Positions 51,144 through 59,024 of a stretch of DNA of 64,000 nucleotides are shown in pieces (the first letter of the stretch is position 1; each line of letters opens with the position of its first letter). The position numbers were made by a program, and so were the translations under genes. The DNA lies in assembly GCA_049323895.1 (NCBI GenBank), contig JBMOKT010000013.1, forward strand, positions 248,001 to 312,000, given 5' to 3'. A model generated the notes under the pieces. It made no database searches, was not told where the DNA came from, and was given only the letters and a program-made list of their open reading frames with translations. Origin of the DNA: JBMOKT01 sp049323895 (GTDB lineage Bacteria > Bacillota > Peptococcia > Peptococcales > BICA1-8).

Positions 51144-51895
51144 TTGCCGCTCTTCCTAAATTCATGTTCAAAACTGGGATCATAAAGCTTTGACAATGCG
51201 TATCTTTTGTTAAGGAAATCACCTACAAAAATAAGGGCTGTTTTAGTAATTTTTTCTTCATTTACCTTCTGGACAATATTTTCTAAGTTACCTTCCACAA
51301 TTTTTTCGTCTGGCCAAGAAGCTTTTTGAACAACGGTTACCGGTGTCTGCTGTGGGTAATGGGCTTGGAGCTCCGCAACTACTTTTTCCAGCATACCTAC
51401 ACTAAGAAATATAGCCATGCTTGTCTGGTGTTGAGCCAAAGAACTTAGTTTTTCCTTAGCAGGTACAGATGTTCTTCCCTCTAATCTTGTAATAATTAGG
51501 GTTTGGGATACATCGGGCAAAGTAAATTCCTGTTTTAAAGCTGCAGCGGCAGCCAAAAAGGAACTAACGCCTGGAATAATCTCAACTTCGATTCCCAATT
51601 TGCTTAAAGGCTCTATCTGTTCCTGGATTGCACCATAAAGACTAGGGTCCCCTGTATGAAGCCTTACCACAAGGAGTTTTTCATTGACTGCGTCTATTAT
51701 AATTTTTAAAACCTCATCCAAGGTTAAAATTGCACTGTCATAAATTCTTGCTCTACTTTGGCAATAGTTTAATACCTGCGGATTTACTAACGACCCGGCA
51801 TAAATAACAACATCGGCCTGCTCTAGTAGTTCCTTACCTCTGACAGTTAAAAGTTTAGGGTCCCCAGGTCCTGCTCCTACAATATATACTTTCAT
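51140..51895 (-). CDS. cbiF: Cobalt-precorrin-4 C11-methyltransferase CbiF
   Basis: A 251-residue tetrapyrrole methylase with YIVGAGPGDPKLLTVRG at the N-terminus, RLHTGDPSLYGA near 79 and VEIIPGVSSFLAAAAAL near 100. It is the CobM/CbiF branch of the SAM-dependent corrin methylases. The ATG lies 11 bp after cbiT with its own GGAGG-type site. Confidence 0.95.
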   Translation of the reverse strand: MKVYIVGAGPGDPKLLTVRGKELLEQADVVIYAGSLVNPQVLNYCQSRARIYDSAILTLDEVLKIIIDAVNEKLLVVRLHTGDPSLYGAIQEQIEPLSKLGIEVEIIPGVSSFLAAAAALKQEFTLPDVSQTLIITRLEGRTSVPAKEKLSSLAQHQTSMAIFLSVGMLEKVVAELQAHYPQQTPVTVVQKASWPDEKIVEGNLENIVQKVNEEKITKTALIFVGDFLNKRYALSKLYDPSFEHEFRKSGK

Positions 51896-51906
51896 TTTAA
51901 TTCCTC

Positions 51907-52476
51907 CTATGGTCTTTTAGCACTAATGATGAAAATAGGATTCTGGCTTTGCAACATTTGCAAATTATTCACCAGCTTAATCTTTGTTACACTAACTTGA
52001 ACAGCATCAATGACTGCTTTCATCCCACTTAGCAGTTCTATTGAGTGGTAAACGGCTTTTATTGTAACTGCATTAATGATTAAATGTTCCAGACTGGTTT
52101 TTTGCCATAGGTAATTGATTATTGGCTCTAGGTATCCGCCACTCCCTCCAATTACAGCCTTAGTTGGCAATGGTAGACCTGCAAATGCATCCGGGGCTGT
52201 TCCTTGTATGACGGTTAGATTTTTACAATCAAACTTCCTTATGTTCTCCTTAATAAGCTCAATGGCAGTTAAATTCTTTTCAATGGCATAGACTTGTCCA
52301 AGGGGTAGATTTAAAGATGCTTCTATACTAATACTACCAGTCCCTGCTCCGATATCCCAAAACACATCTTTTTCTTCAAGGGATAGTTTTGTTAAAGTTA
52401 AAGCCCTGATTTCAGACTTTGTCATGGGAATATCTCCCCGAATAAACAATTCATCAGGCAAACCGTATTTATTCAT
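51907..52476 (-). CDS. cbiT: Cobalt-precorrin-6B C15-methyltransferase/decarboxylase CbiT
   Basis: A 189-residue class I methyltransferase: DIGAGTGSISIEASL near residue 40 is SAM motif I, and VIGGSGGYLEPI near 109 matches the family. In Proteobacteria CbiE and CbiT are fused as CobL; here they are separate and adjacent, overlapping by 8 bp. Confidence 0.94.
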   Translation of the reverse strand: MNKYGLPDELFIRGDIPMTKSEIRALTLTKLSLEEKDVFWDIGAGTGSISIEASLNLPLGQVYAIEKNLTAIELIKENIRKFDCKNLTVIQGTAPDAFAGLPLPTKAVIGGSGGYLEPIINYLWQKTSLEHLIINAVTIKAVYHSIELLSGMKAVIDAVQVSVTKIKLVNNLQMLQSQNPIFIISAKRP

Positions 52477-53101
52477 CTAATATCACCACCACTGCACCCT
52501 CTTTGGTATATGCCCTTTCGGGGATTGTTGAATCAGCTAAATTTACTTCTATGATAGACTCGTTAACATAACCAAGATTTATACAGACAAAAACTTTTCC
52601 TTGGACTCTATTTTTCCGTTTGAAATGCTTAATAATATTTGCCGGTTGGTTTTCAGGGTCAGTCAGAACGGCAATTTTCGGGAAATAAATATATTGATCC
52701 AAGGACGATAAAGGACGACCATGAATATTTACAAAAACGGCATCATGCCAGCTGAGAGCTAAACGGGAAAAAGCCACTTGGATGGAACTGACTCCTGGAA
52801 TAACAATCATTTCATCCCTGCTAAAGTATTTGGACAAAAAGTTTAGCATACTGTAAAAGCCGGGGTCTCCGGAAACCAAAACAACTACTTTTTTTCTGCA
52901 GAAATTTTCCTTGATTATCTTTACTGCATCTACAATTGGAGACTTTATTATATAAAACTCCTTATTACTTCCTTCTTTCCATGGGAAGATATTTCTTTCC
53001 CCGCCAATGATAACCTCTGCCTCTTCAATTGTTTTTCTCGCAATAGGTATTATATAGTCTTCTGTACCGGTACCAGTACCCACTATGGTAAAAGAGGCCA
53101 C
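52469..53101 (-). CDS. cbiE: Cobalt-precorrin-7 C5-methyltransferase CbiE
   Basis: A 210-residue tetrapyrrole methylase with FTIVGTGTGTEDYI at the N-terminus, VLVSGDPGFYS near 74 and IPGVSSIQVAFSRL near 99. It starts at a GTG 19 bp inside the end of cbiD. It works with CbiT to methylate C5 and C15. Confidence 0.93.
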   Translation of the reverse strand: MASFTIVGTGTGTEDYIIPIARKTIEEAEVIIGGERNIFPWKEGSNKEFYIIKSPIVDAVKIIKENFCRKKVVVLVSGDPGFYSMLNFLSKYFSRDEMIVIPGVSSIQVAFSRLALSWHDAVFVNIHGRPLSSLDQYIYFPKIAVLTDPENQPANIIKHFKRKNRVQGKVFVCINLGYVNESIIEVNLADSTIPERAYTKEGAVVVILDE

Positions 53102-54192
53102 AGTAATTCCTCCCCCAATATCTCTGCATTTTTATCAATAGTTAAAATACTTTCCCTGTCCTTTAACAAAACAGTTCCAACTTTAGCTTGGTTAAATATA
53201 TATCTCTCTGCCCTTGCTGAAATTTTTCCGGCAATTATTTTCCATACCTGTTGATAGTTATTTTCCTCAACAAGCTTAATTGCGTTTTCTGTTGTAACAC
53301 TGTCAAGTACTTCATTAATTAAGTGCACAGGTGCCTGCAAGGTTGCCAGGTAAGCTGCTAAAGTTTCCATTCTGCCATCGGAAATTCTATTGTGGGTCTG
53401 AAAATTCCCGCAAGCAATTTTTAATAATTTACCCGGATGCCCCCAAAGGATAATTCTCTTAAATCCTATATCGACTGCTTTTTCCAACATAAATCCAATA
53501 AAATTACTAGTATGGCAAATAGCATCCTCAGGTATCCCATATTTAACAGCACATTTATATCCTATATTCCCAGGGGTTAATACAATATTTTTATTCCCTG
53601 AGGAATAGGCTACCTTAAGCTGTGGCACCAGTGAATCTTTATAGGCTTCCTCCGACATTGGCTTAACAATCCCGGTAGTTCCAAGTATTGACAACCCACC
53701 TATAATGCCCAAATGGGGATTTAACGTTTTTTTGGCTAGTTCTGCTCCATTTGGAATAGATATCTCAATGACCAAACCATCTTTTTGCCTGGGCAATATT
53801 TTATCAAGCTCACTGTAAATCATCTGTCTCGGTATAGGGTTTATTGCAGGCTGTCCTACATCTACCGGTAAACCTGGTTTGGTAACTAAACCTATGCCTT
53901 CTCCGCCAATAACACTAATTTCTTCAATATTGTCATCCCAATATGCCCGCGCCCATACCTGTACGCCGTTTGTTATATCCGGATCATCCCCGGCATCTTT
54001 TATTATATAGCAACTGCACTCCCGGGAAGAGACCAAAGGTGAATTCACTTTAAATCCTATAGTTTGTCCCCCAGGAAAAGTTATTTCCACATTGTTAATT
54101 ATTTTCTGATTATACAGCATAAAAACTGCAGCTTTAGCGCTTGCAGCGGCACAAGCACCGGTAGTAAAGCCTTCTCGCAAATTTGCCTTCAT
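53083..54192 (-). CDS. cbiD: Cobalt-precorrin-5B C1-methyltransferase CbiD
   Basis: A 369-residue protein with the N-terminal REGFTTGACAAASAKAA, DAGDDPDITNG near 65 and LWGHPGKLLKIACG near 248. CbiD is specific to the anaerobic pathway, which makes this an early-cobalt-insertion route. It lies 4 bp after cobU. Confidence 0.96.
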   Translation of the reverse strand: MKANLREGFTTGACAAASAKAAVFMLYNQKIINNVEITFPGGQTIGFKVNSPLVSSRECSCYIIKDAGDDPDITNGVQVWARAYWDDNIEEISVIGGEGIGLVTKPGLPVDVGQPAINPIPRQMIYSELDKILPRQKDGLVIEISIPNGAELAKKTLNPHLGIIGGLSILGTTGIVKPMSEEAYKDSLVPQLKVAYSSGNKNIVLTPGNIGYKCAVKYGIPEDAICHTSNFIGFMLEKAVDIGFKRIILWGHPGKLLKIACGNFQTHNRISDGRMETLAAYLATLQAPVHLINEVLDSVTTENAIKLVEENNYQQVWKIIAGKISARAERYIFNQAKVGTVLLKDRESILTIDKNAEILGEELLWPLLP

Positions 54193-54195
54193 AAA

Positions 54196-54765
54196 TTACA
54201 ACCTTTCCAATGTGGGTTTGATTTGCAAAGGGATTCCTGCACAGGTAAAAATAACCCTTCGGGCATTTTCCGCCATAAATTGATTAGCCCGTCCAGCAAT
54301 ATCACGATAAACACGGCTTAAATTATTAGCAGGTACAATCCCTAAGCCAATTTCATTTGTCACTATAATTATTTCAGGAGGAAAAACTTTACTGAAGGAA
54401 ACTACTTTGCCTAATTCCACCAGTACTTCCTTTTCCTTTTCCTGTTGGTTTGAAGTTGATAGATTATCAATATTCAGACCTTTTAACAGAATATTGGTTA
54501 TTAACAATGTTAAGCAGTCAATGAGAAAAACATCATGCTTGTGTTGATTAGATGCTAATATATCACTTATAGAAATTGGTTCTTCATAAGTAACCCAATT
54601 TTGCGGTCTATTTTTCCTATGTGCAGCTATCCGTGCCTGCATTTCTTCATCAAAAGCTTGGGCTGTTGCCACATATCCAACATTTTCAGAAATACTTGCT
54701 GCAAGTTTTTCTCCATAACTGCTTTTGCCACTTCTTGCTCCCCCAATAATTAATGATATTGGCAT
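54196..54765 (-). CDS. cobU: Adenosylcobinamide kinase / GTP:adenosylcobinamide-P guanylyltransferase CobU
   Basis: A 189-residue enzyme with P-loop IGGARSGKSSYGEKLA at residues 6-21, AHRKNRPQNW near 48 (His that takes the guanylyl group) and VTNEIGLGIVPANNLSRVYRD near 137. It phosphorylates and activates adenosylcobinamide for CobS. It is the first recognisable cob gene after the riboswitch, behind a small coiled-coil gene. Confidence 0.95.
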   Translation of the reverse strand: MPISLIIGGARSGKSSYGEKLAASISENVGYVATAQAFDEEMQARIAAHRKNRPQNWVTYEEPISISDILASNQHKHDVFLIDCLTLLITNILLKGLNIDNLSTSNQQEKEKEVLVELGKVVSFSKVFPPEIIIVTNEIGLGIVPANNLSRVYRDIAGRANQFMAENARRVIFTCAGIPLQIKPTLERL

Positions 54766-54778
54766 GTTTGTCCTCCGT

Positions 54779-55036
54779 TTAGTATTCTTGATGGATTTGT
54801 GCCTCTAATTCAATTATTTTTCTGTTTTTATTCCAGAGCCATTGTGCATACTTAGAATTACTCAACTGAAGCCTCTTGTTTTCTTTTTCAAGCCTAGTCA
54901 AGAGATGCCTTTTCTCCCTTTCAATCTTTTCTATTAAATTCATTAATACCCTGCGGCTGATACGTAAATGTTCTACTTGTTCTTCTAGCTCTTTAACTCT
55001 TGCGATTAATAACTCCTTATCATAATTCTCATACAC
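54779..55036 (-). CDS. 85-residue coiled-coil protein leading the cob operon
   Basis: Nearly the whole protein is charged heptad-like helix (ELEEQVEHLRISRR, LIEKIEREKRHLLTRL), so a coiled coil of about 70 residues is expected. No family is recognised, and it is not one of the known cobalamin enzymes. A GGGGGG-type site precedes the ATG, and cobU follows after 13 bp, so it should be co-transcribed under riboswitch control. Confidence 0.65.
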   Translation of the reverse strand: MYENYDKELLIARVKELEEQVEHLRISRRVLMNLIEKIEREKRHLLTRLEKENKRLQLSNSKYAQWLWNKNRKIIELEAQIHQEY

Positions 55037-55111
55037 AAGAATCCCCCCAAAACTTTTTTAATATTATATTCCAGGTTAAGGGATTCTAGTCATAAAAAGG
55101 TCTACTTGCCA

Positions 55112-55199
55112 AAGGTAATTAGAAAACTTGGCTTACGCCAAGCCTATGGCAATGGCGAAAGCCTTAGTTGCGCTTGTACTTATTACCTTGTAAAAGTTA
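55112..55199 (+). repeat. Palindromic repeat copy inside the cob operon leader
   Basis: A single diverged unit: TTAGAAAAC, then TTGGC-TTAC-GCCAA (the same first hairpin with its pairs changed on both sides), GCCTATGGC, GAAAGCC, and CTTGTACTT followed by ATTACCTTGTAAAAGTTA, identical in its last 18 bases to the right end at 38.3 kb. AAGGTAAT at 55112 and ATTACCTT at 55182 form an outer inverted repeat. It lies between the riboswitch terminator and the first operon gene. Confidence 0.88.
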
Positions 55200-55214
55200 T
55201 GCTTTCCTATAAGT

Positions 55215-55246
55215 ATAAAAAAACCTTCAGCCAAATAGGCTAAAGG
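55215..55246 (-). terminator. Expression-platform terminator of the cobalamin riboswitch
   Basis: CCTTCAGCC (55224-55232) and GGCTAAAGG (55238-55246) form a 9-bp stem with one G.U pair, followed on the minus strand by seven T. It ends the leader when B12 is bound. Confidence 0.85.
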
Positions 55247-55302
55247 ATTTTCCGCATTTAAAATCCTGTTCAACCGCACCTTACACCGAGGCCCCAAAAG
55301 GT

Positions 55303-55447
55303 AAATATTAGGCAGGTATTCTGACTTACGGATCATCCTCTACCTTGCCTTCCCCTACATAGTAAAGTGGCTTAATAAGGTTTTGTACCCGTTTACAGCG
55401 GCGGGACCGTGTCGGATTTGCACCGAACTTCCCTTACCTAATATCTT
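55303..55447 (-). promoter_or_regulatory. Cobalamin (B12) riboswitch
   Basis: On the minus strand the leader contains GGGAAG, CGGTG-CAAATCCG, ACGGTCCCGCCGCTGT and, about 90 bases later, AAGTCAGAATACCTGCC, the B12 box. These are the conserved core blocks of the cobalamin aptamer in the right order. It controls the 54.8-40.7 kb operon of coiled-coil, cobU, cbiDETFGJCPBA, cobS, pduX, cobD and cobC through the terminator at 55.22 kb. Confidence 0.97.
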
Positions 55448-55460
55448 TTTAATTAGAATA

Positions 55461-55489
55461 ATATTAACAATTTTCCAACAATTGGTCAA
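55461..55489 (-). promoter_or_regulatory. Promoter of the cobalamin operon
   Basis: On the minus strand TTGACC (55484-55489), 17-bp spacer, TAATAT (55461-55466), ending about 14 bp before the aptamer. It abuts the stop codon of the aminotransferase gene. Confidence 0.75.
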
Positions 55490-55490
55490 G

Positions 55491-56675
55491 TTAAGATAGC
55501 ATAAAAAGTTCCCTTTTCTTAGTGATATTTTTAACTGCTTCTTGCAGTATGTTTTCCTCTTGTACTAAACCTATGCGTACATACCCTTCTCCCATTTTTC
55601 CAAAAGCAATTCCTGGAACGACAATGACACCAGTTTCATTAGCCAAAACCTTTGAAAATTCCACCGAGGAATTGTATTTAGAGGGTATGGGTGCCCATAT
55701 AAACATAGAAGCCTTAGGTTTTGGAATATTCCAGCCAATGGTCTTTAGTCCATCTATTAAGACATCCCTTCTCCTTTGATAAATTTCCGCTGTCTTCTTA
55801 GCATATTCCTGACAGGAGTCATTACCTAGAACATAGGTTCCTGCCTTTAAAATGGCTTTAAAGCTGCCAAAGTCAATATTTGTTTTAATTTTACGCAAGA
55901 CATCAATCACTTTTTTATTACCCACTACAAAACCCAGGCGGCATCCTGCCAAATTATAGGTTTTTGATAGTGAGTGGAATTCCACTCCCACCTCTTTTGC
56001 CCCAGAAATAGACATAAAGCTTATTGGTTTGTAGTTATCAAAAGCAAGTTCGGAATAAGCAAAATCATGACAAACTATAATATTATTTTTACTTGCAAAA
56101 TCAATAACCTTTGCAAAGAAATCCCTAGTTGCTACAGCGGCTAAAGGATTACTAGGATAATTTAAAAACATAATTTTAGCCTTTTGTGCAATATCATCTG
56201 GGATGGAATCTAAATCGGGCAGGAAGTTATTTTCTTTGGTTAGTGCCATAGGATATGGTTGTGCTTCTGTCAGTAATACACCTGCTGTATAGATGGGATA
56301 ACCTGGGTCTGGGACTAAGGCTATGTCATCCTTATTTAAGAAGCCCCAGTAAATATGGCTTAAACCATCCTGGGAACCCATTAAGGGAAGTATTTCCGTT
56401 GTAGGATTTAAAATAGTTGCATCCCTATCAAAGTACCACTTTGCTACTGCTTCCTTAAACTCCGGTATACCATCAGCCAGAGCATATCCATAATTTGCTG
56501 GATCCAGTACATATTCTGATAAAACATTGCGAAAATTTTCAAAAGGTGGTAAATCTGGACTGCCAATGCTTAAATTTATTACCTCTATCCCTTTTTTAGC
56601 AACAGATTTTGCTAATAAATCAACCTCAGTAAATATTCCTCCAGAAATATTACTGAGACGTTGTGCTTCCTGCAT
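55491..56675 (-). CDS. Class I aminotransferase, LL-DAP/aspartate type
   Basis: A 394-residue fold-type I PLP enzyme. SIGSPDLPP near residue 37, NYPSNPLAA near 172, an Asp in CHDFAYSELAF near 200, and the PLP Lys in FHSLSKTYNLAGCRLGF near 232-248. It resembles the LL-diaminopimelate or aspartate aminotransferase subgroup; the exact substrate is not decided. It directly follows the PHP gene (no gap), in an operon with the M19 dipeptidase. Confidence 0.82.
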   Translation of the reverse strand: MQEAQRLSNISGGIFTEVDLLAKSVAKKGIEVINLSIGSPDLPPFENFRNVLSEYVLDPANYGYALADGIPEFKEAVAKWYFDRDATILNPTTEILPLMGSQDGLSHIYWGFLNKDDIALVPDPGYPIYTAGVLLTEAQPYPMALTKENNFLPDLDSIPDDIAQKAKIMFLNYPSNPLAAVATRDFFAKVIDFASKNNIIVCHDFAYSELAFDNYKPISFMSISGAKEVGVEFHSLSKTYNLAGCRLGFVVGNKKVIDVLRKIKTNIDFGSFKAILKAGTYVLGNDSCQEYAKKTAEIYQRRRDVLIDGLKTIGWNIPKPKASMFIWAPIPSKYNSSVEFSKVLANETGVIVVPGIAFGKMGEGYVRIGLVQEENILQEAVKNITKKRELFMLS

Positions 56676-57503
56676 CTAATCAACCCCTTTAATCTCTTTA
56701 AGCTTTCTGACATAACAATAGTCTATTTTTATATTTCCCAGGGAAAATCCAGAATCCTTATTTCCACCATGCCAGTCAGACCCGCCTGTCATTAATAAAT
56801 CAAATTCTTTAGCCATTCTGATATACTTTTCTATAATTGATGTACTATGTTCCGGATGCCAGACCTCTATCCCCTGCAAACCCTCTTTTTTTAAGAAAGG
56901 TATAATAGCATCATCAGGATTTACACCGGGATGGGCCAGTACAGGAATTCCTCCTGCATTAAGAATCAGCCTTATAGCCTCTTGGGGTGTAATTTTGTAT
57001 CGGGGAATATAAGCAGGGCAGCCGGGGCTTAATAGTTTTACAAAAGCTTCTTTTATTGTTTTAACATAACCCTTCTCCAATAAAACCTTTGCTATGTGGG
57101 GTCTCCCAATTGCTCCTTGCCCGGAAATTTTAAAAACCTTATCCATCTCAATTTTATAGTCCAATTCATTTAATCTAAAAACCATTTTGCGTATTCTTTC
57201 CTGGCGGGAGTTTCTCATTTCCTCCAGTTTTTGCAATAGGTTTTCATTATCCGGATTAACATAGTATCCTAAGATATGAACCTCCTTATGTTCCCATAAA
57301 GCACTAATCTCAACACCGGGTATTACTTCTAACTGGAATTCCGTACCCTCTTTCATCGCTTCCTGCAAACCGCCTAGTGTATCATGGTCGGTAATGGAAA
57401 TTGCAGTAAAACCATGGGTTTTGGCAGCGCGGACAACAAAAGCGGGAGAATATTCCCCGTCAGAAGCTGTAGTATGTAAATGTAAGTCAGCATATTTATC
57501 CAT
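56676..57503 (-). CDS. PHP domain phosphoesterase (YciV/RNase AM-like)
   Basis: A 275-residue protein with DLHLHTTASDGEYSP near residue 6, ITDHDTLGG near 38, PGVEISALW near 61, VLAHPGV near 189 and GGSDWHGG near 238. These His and Asp residues form the three-metal PHP site. Family members include 3',5'-nucleoside bisphosphate phosphatases that also act as 5'-3' RNA exonucleases. It overlaps the dipeptidase gene by 8 bp. Confidence 0.85.
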   Translation of the reverse strand: MDKYADLHLHTTASDGEYSPAFVVRAAKTHGFTAISITDHDTLGGLQEAMKEGTEFQLEVIPGVEISALWEHKEVHILGYYVNPDNENLLQKLEEMRNSRQERIRKMVFRLNELDYKIEMDKVFKISGQGAIGRPHIAKVLLEKGYVKTIKEAFVKLLSPGCPAYIPRYKITPQEAIRLILNAGGIPVLAHPGVNPDDAIIPFLKKEGLQGIEVWHPEHSTSIIEKYIRMAKEFDLLMTGGSDWHGGNKDSGFSLGNIKIDYCYVRKLKEIKGVD

Positions 57504-58449
57504 CAGGCAGCACCTTTTTTAAAACCCTAATAAAGTTATTACCCATAATATTTGCAATCTCCTTGGAAGTAAACCCTGCTTTTTCAAGTTTTGACGCTAA
57601 AAGATTAATTTTAGTCACATCTTCCATTCCTAATGGTACTTGGTCTATACCGTCAAAGTCAGACCCTAAGCCTACATGTTCTGTCCCTGCAACCTCTGCC
57701 GCATAAATAATGTGCTTTACGATATCATCAATAGTTGCTTCACTGGGAATTGTGTTTAAAAACGCCGGATAGAAGTTAATTCCTATAATTCCCTTATTCA
57801 TTGCAACAGCTTTTAACTGTTCATCAGATAAATTGCGTGGATGGGGAACCAGCTTTTTGCAGCAGGAATGGGAAGCAATTATCGGCTGTGAACTAATTTC
57901 CAAGACATCCCAAAAACTTTTGTCAGATAAATGAGAGACATCTACTGCCATACCCAACCGATTCATTTCATTTACAACTTCTCTCCCAAATAAGGACAGC
58001 CCTCTACCATAATTACCGACACCGCATCCGTCGGCTATTTCATTGCAATGATTCCATGTTAAGGTTATACTTCTAATTCCAAGAGCAAACAAACTTCGTA
58101 ATACGGCAAGGCTACCGCAAAGAGCTTCGCCTCCCTCGACTGCCAGTAATATTTTTACTTCTAAATCTTCAAAACAATTTAAGTCACTTTTCACTAAAAC
58201 CTTACTTATGTAATTTACCCGGGAAATTTCACAATTTGCAGTATCTATTAATTCTAGTGTCCGAAGTAATGTATTTGATGGCTTATAAACCGATTCTATG
58301 AAAAGAGCTAAAAATTGTAAATTTACCCTTCCTTGTAACCGGCTAAAATCTAAATGTCCTAGTTCCGATTTCTCTGCCAAAGATCTAATTCCCTTTGCCG
58401 CCTCCAGGATAGAGTCACAATGTCCGTCAACAATAAGGAGTTTATCCAT
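57496..58449 (-). CDS. Membrane dipeptidase (peptidase M19) family protein
   Basis: A 317-residue zinc dipeptidase of the renal dipeptidase type: DGHCDSIL near residue 8 (His-x-Asp), LAVEGGEALCG near 103 (bridging Glu), ASHSCCKKLVPHPRNLSDEQLKAVA near 193 and SDFDGI near 264. No signal peptide is visible, so it is likely cytoplasmic. In spore formers such enzymes act on dipeptides, including L-D types. AGGAGGG precedes the ATG. Confidence 0.9.
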   Translation of the reverse strand: MDKLLIVDGHCDSILEAAKGIRSLAEKSELGHLDFSRLQGRVNLQFLALFIESVYKPSNTLLRTLELIDTANCEISRVNYISKVLVKSDLNCFEDLEVKILLAVEGGEALCGSLAVLRSLFALGIRSITLTWNHCNEIADGCGVGNYGRGLSLFGREVVNEMNRLGMAVDVSHLSDKSFWDVLEISSQPIIASHSCCKKLVPHPRNLSDEQLKAVAMNKGIIGINFYPAFLNTIPSEATIDDIVKHIIYAAEVAGTEHVGLGSDFDGIDQVPLGMEDVTKINLLASKLEKAGFTSKEIANIMGNNFIRVLKKVLPDG

Positions 58450-58479
58450 CTGACCCTCCTTGACCCCATTAAATTAAAA

Positions 58480-58504
58480 CCTGTTTATTCCGAGAATAAA
58501 CAGG
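58480..58504 (-). terminator. Terminator of spoVS
   Basis: CCTGTTTATTC (58480-58490) pairs with GAATAAACAGG (58494-58504), an 11-bp perfect stem with a 3-nt loop, followed on the minus strand by TTTTAATTTAA. Confidence 0.85.
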
Positions 58505-58526
58505 CAGGTTAATTTCTATATATCTT

Positions 58527-58787
58527 TTATCTTGGTTCTACAATCAATTTAATTGCTGTTCTCTCTTCACCATCAATTAATATATCTGTAAAAGCTGGAA
58601 TACAAATCAGGTCTATACCGCTAGGTGCAACAAAACCTCTTGCAATAGCAACTGCCTTTACTGCTTGGTTAAGGGCCCCGGCACCAATTGCCTGAATTTC
58701 AGCGCAACCTCTTTCCCGGATAACCCCTGCTAAAGCTCCTGCGACAGAATTTGGACTGGACTTTGCTGAAACCTTTAACACTTCCAT
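58527..58787 (-). CDS. spoVS: Stage V sporulation protein S
   Basis: An 86-residue protein, the same length as B. subtilis SpoVS and nearly identical in memory. It contains KVSAKSSPNSVAGALAG, IQAIGAGALNQAVKAVAIAR and VAPSGIDLICIPAFTD. The ATG at 58787 is favoured over an upstream TTG. It is an Alba-like nucleic-acid-binding fold required for spore coat and later stages. A SigH-type promoter lies upstream. Confidence 0.97.
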   Translation of the reverse strand: MEVLKVSAKSSPNSVAGALAGVIRERGCAEIQAIGAGALNQAVKAVAIARGFVAPSGIDLICIPAFTDILIDGEERTAIKLIVEPR

Positions 58788-58856
58788 CAAATAGTTACCT
58801 CCTCGTATAAGAATGAAATAGAAAATCTGTATTTTTAGTATTTTTAGTATTTTATG

Positions 58857-58884
58857 TATTCTACATCAAGAAAAGAATTCCTTT
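58857..58884 (-). promoter_or_regulatory. Probable SigH promoter of spoVS
   Basis: On the minus strand AAAGGAATT (58876-58884), 11-bp spacer, GTAGAATA (58857-58864), fitting the SigH pattern (RnAGGAWWW, N11-12, RnnGAAT). spoVS is SigH-controlled in B. subtilis. Confidence 0.65.
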
Positions 58885-58932
58885 TTTACAATCTAAAAAG
58901 TTTGCCAAGTGGTTAAAATATTTTATACTTTC

Positions 58933-59020
58933 AGAAAGTATAAAAATAAAAGGTCGAAAGTATAAGTGCAACATCGGCTTCCGCAGTCGCCAAAGGCTCA
59001 GCGCAAGCAGTGTTTTCTAA
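58933..59020 (-). repeat. Palindromic repeat copy downstream of ymdB
   Basis: A nearly full unit on the minus strand: TTAGAAAACACTGCTTGCGCTGAG, then the conserved CCTTTGGCGACTGCGG and AAGCCGATGTTG, and a linker ending CTTTCTGAAAG. The first-stem bases differ from the 38-kb units. It begins 5 bp after the ymdB stop codon. The remaining sequence up to spoVS holds only the SigH promoter. Confidence 0.88.
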
Positions 59021-59024
59021 AAAC

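Noticed and set aside
55133..55336. Open frame over the B12 riboswitch leader
   Set aside because: It lies in the riboswitch and the repeat, on the same strand, with no ribosome-binding site.
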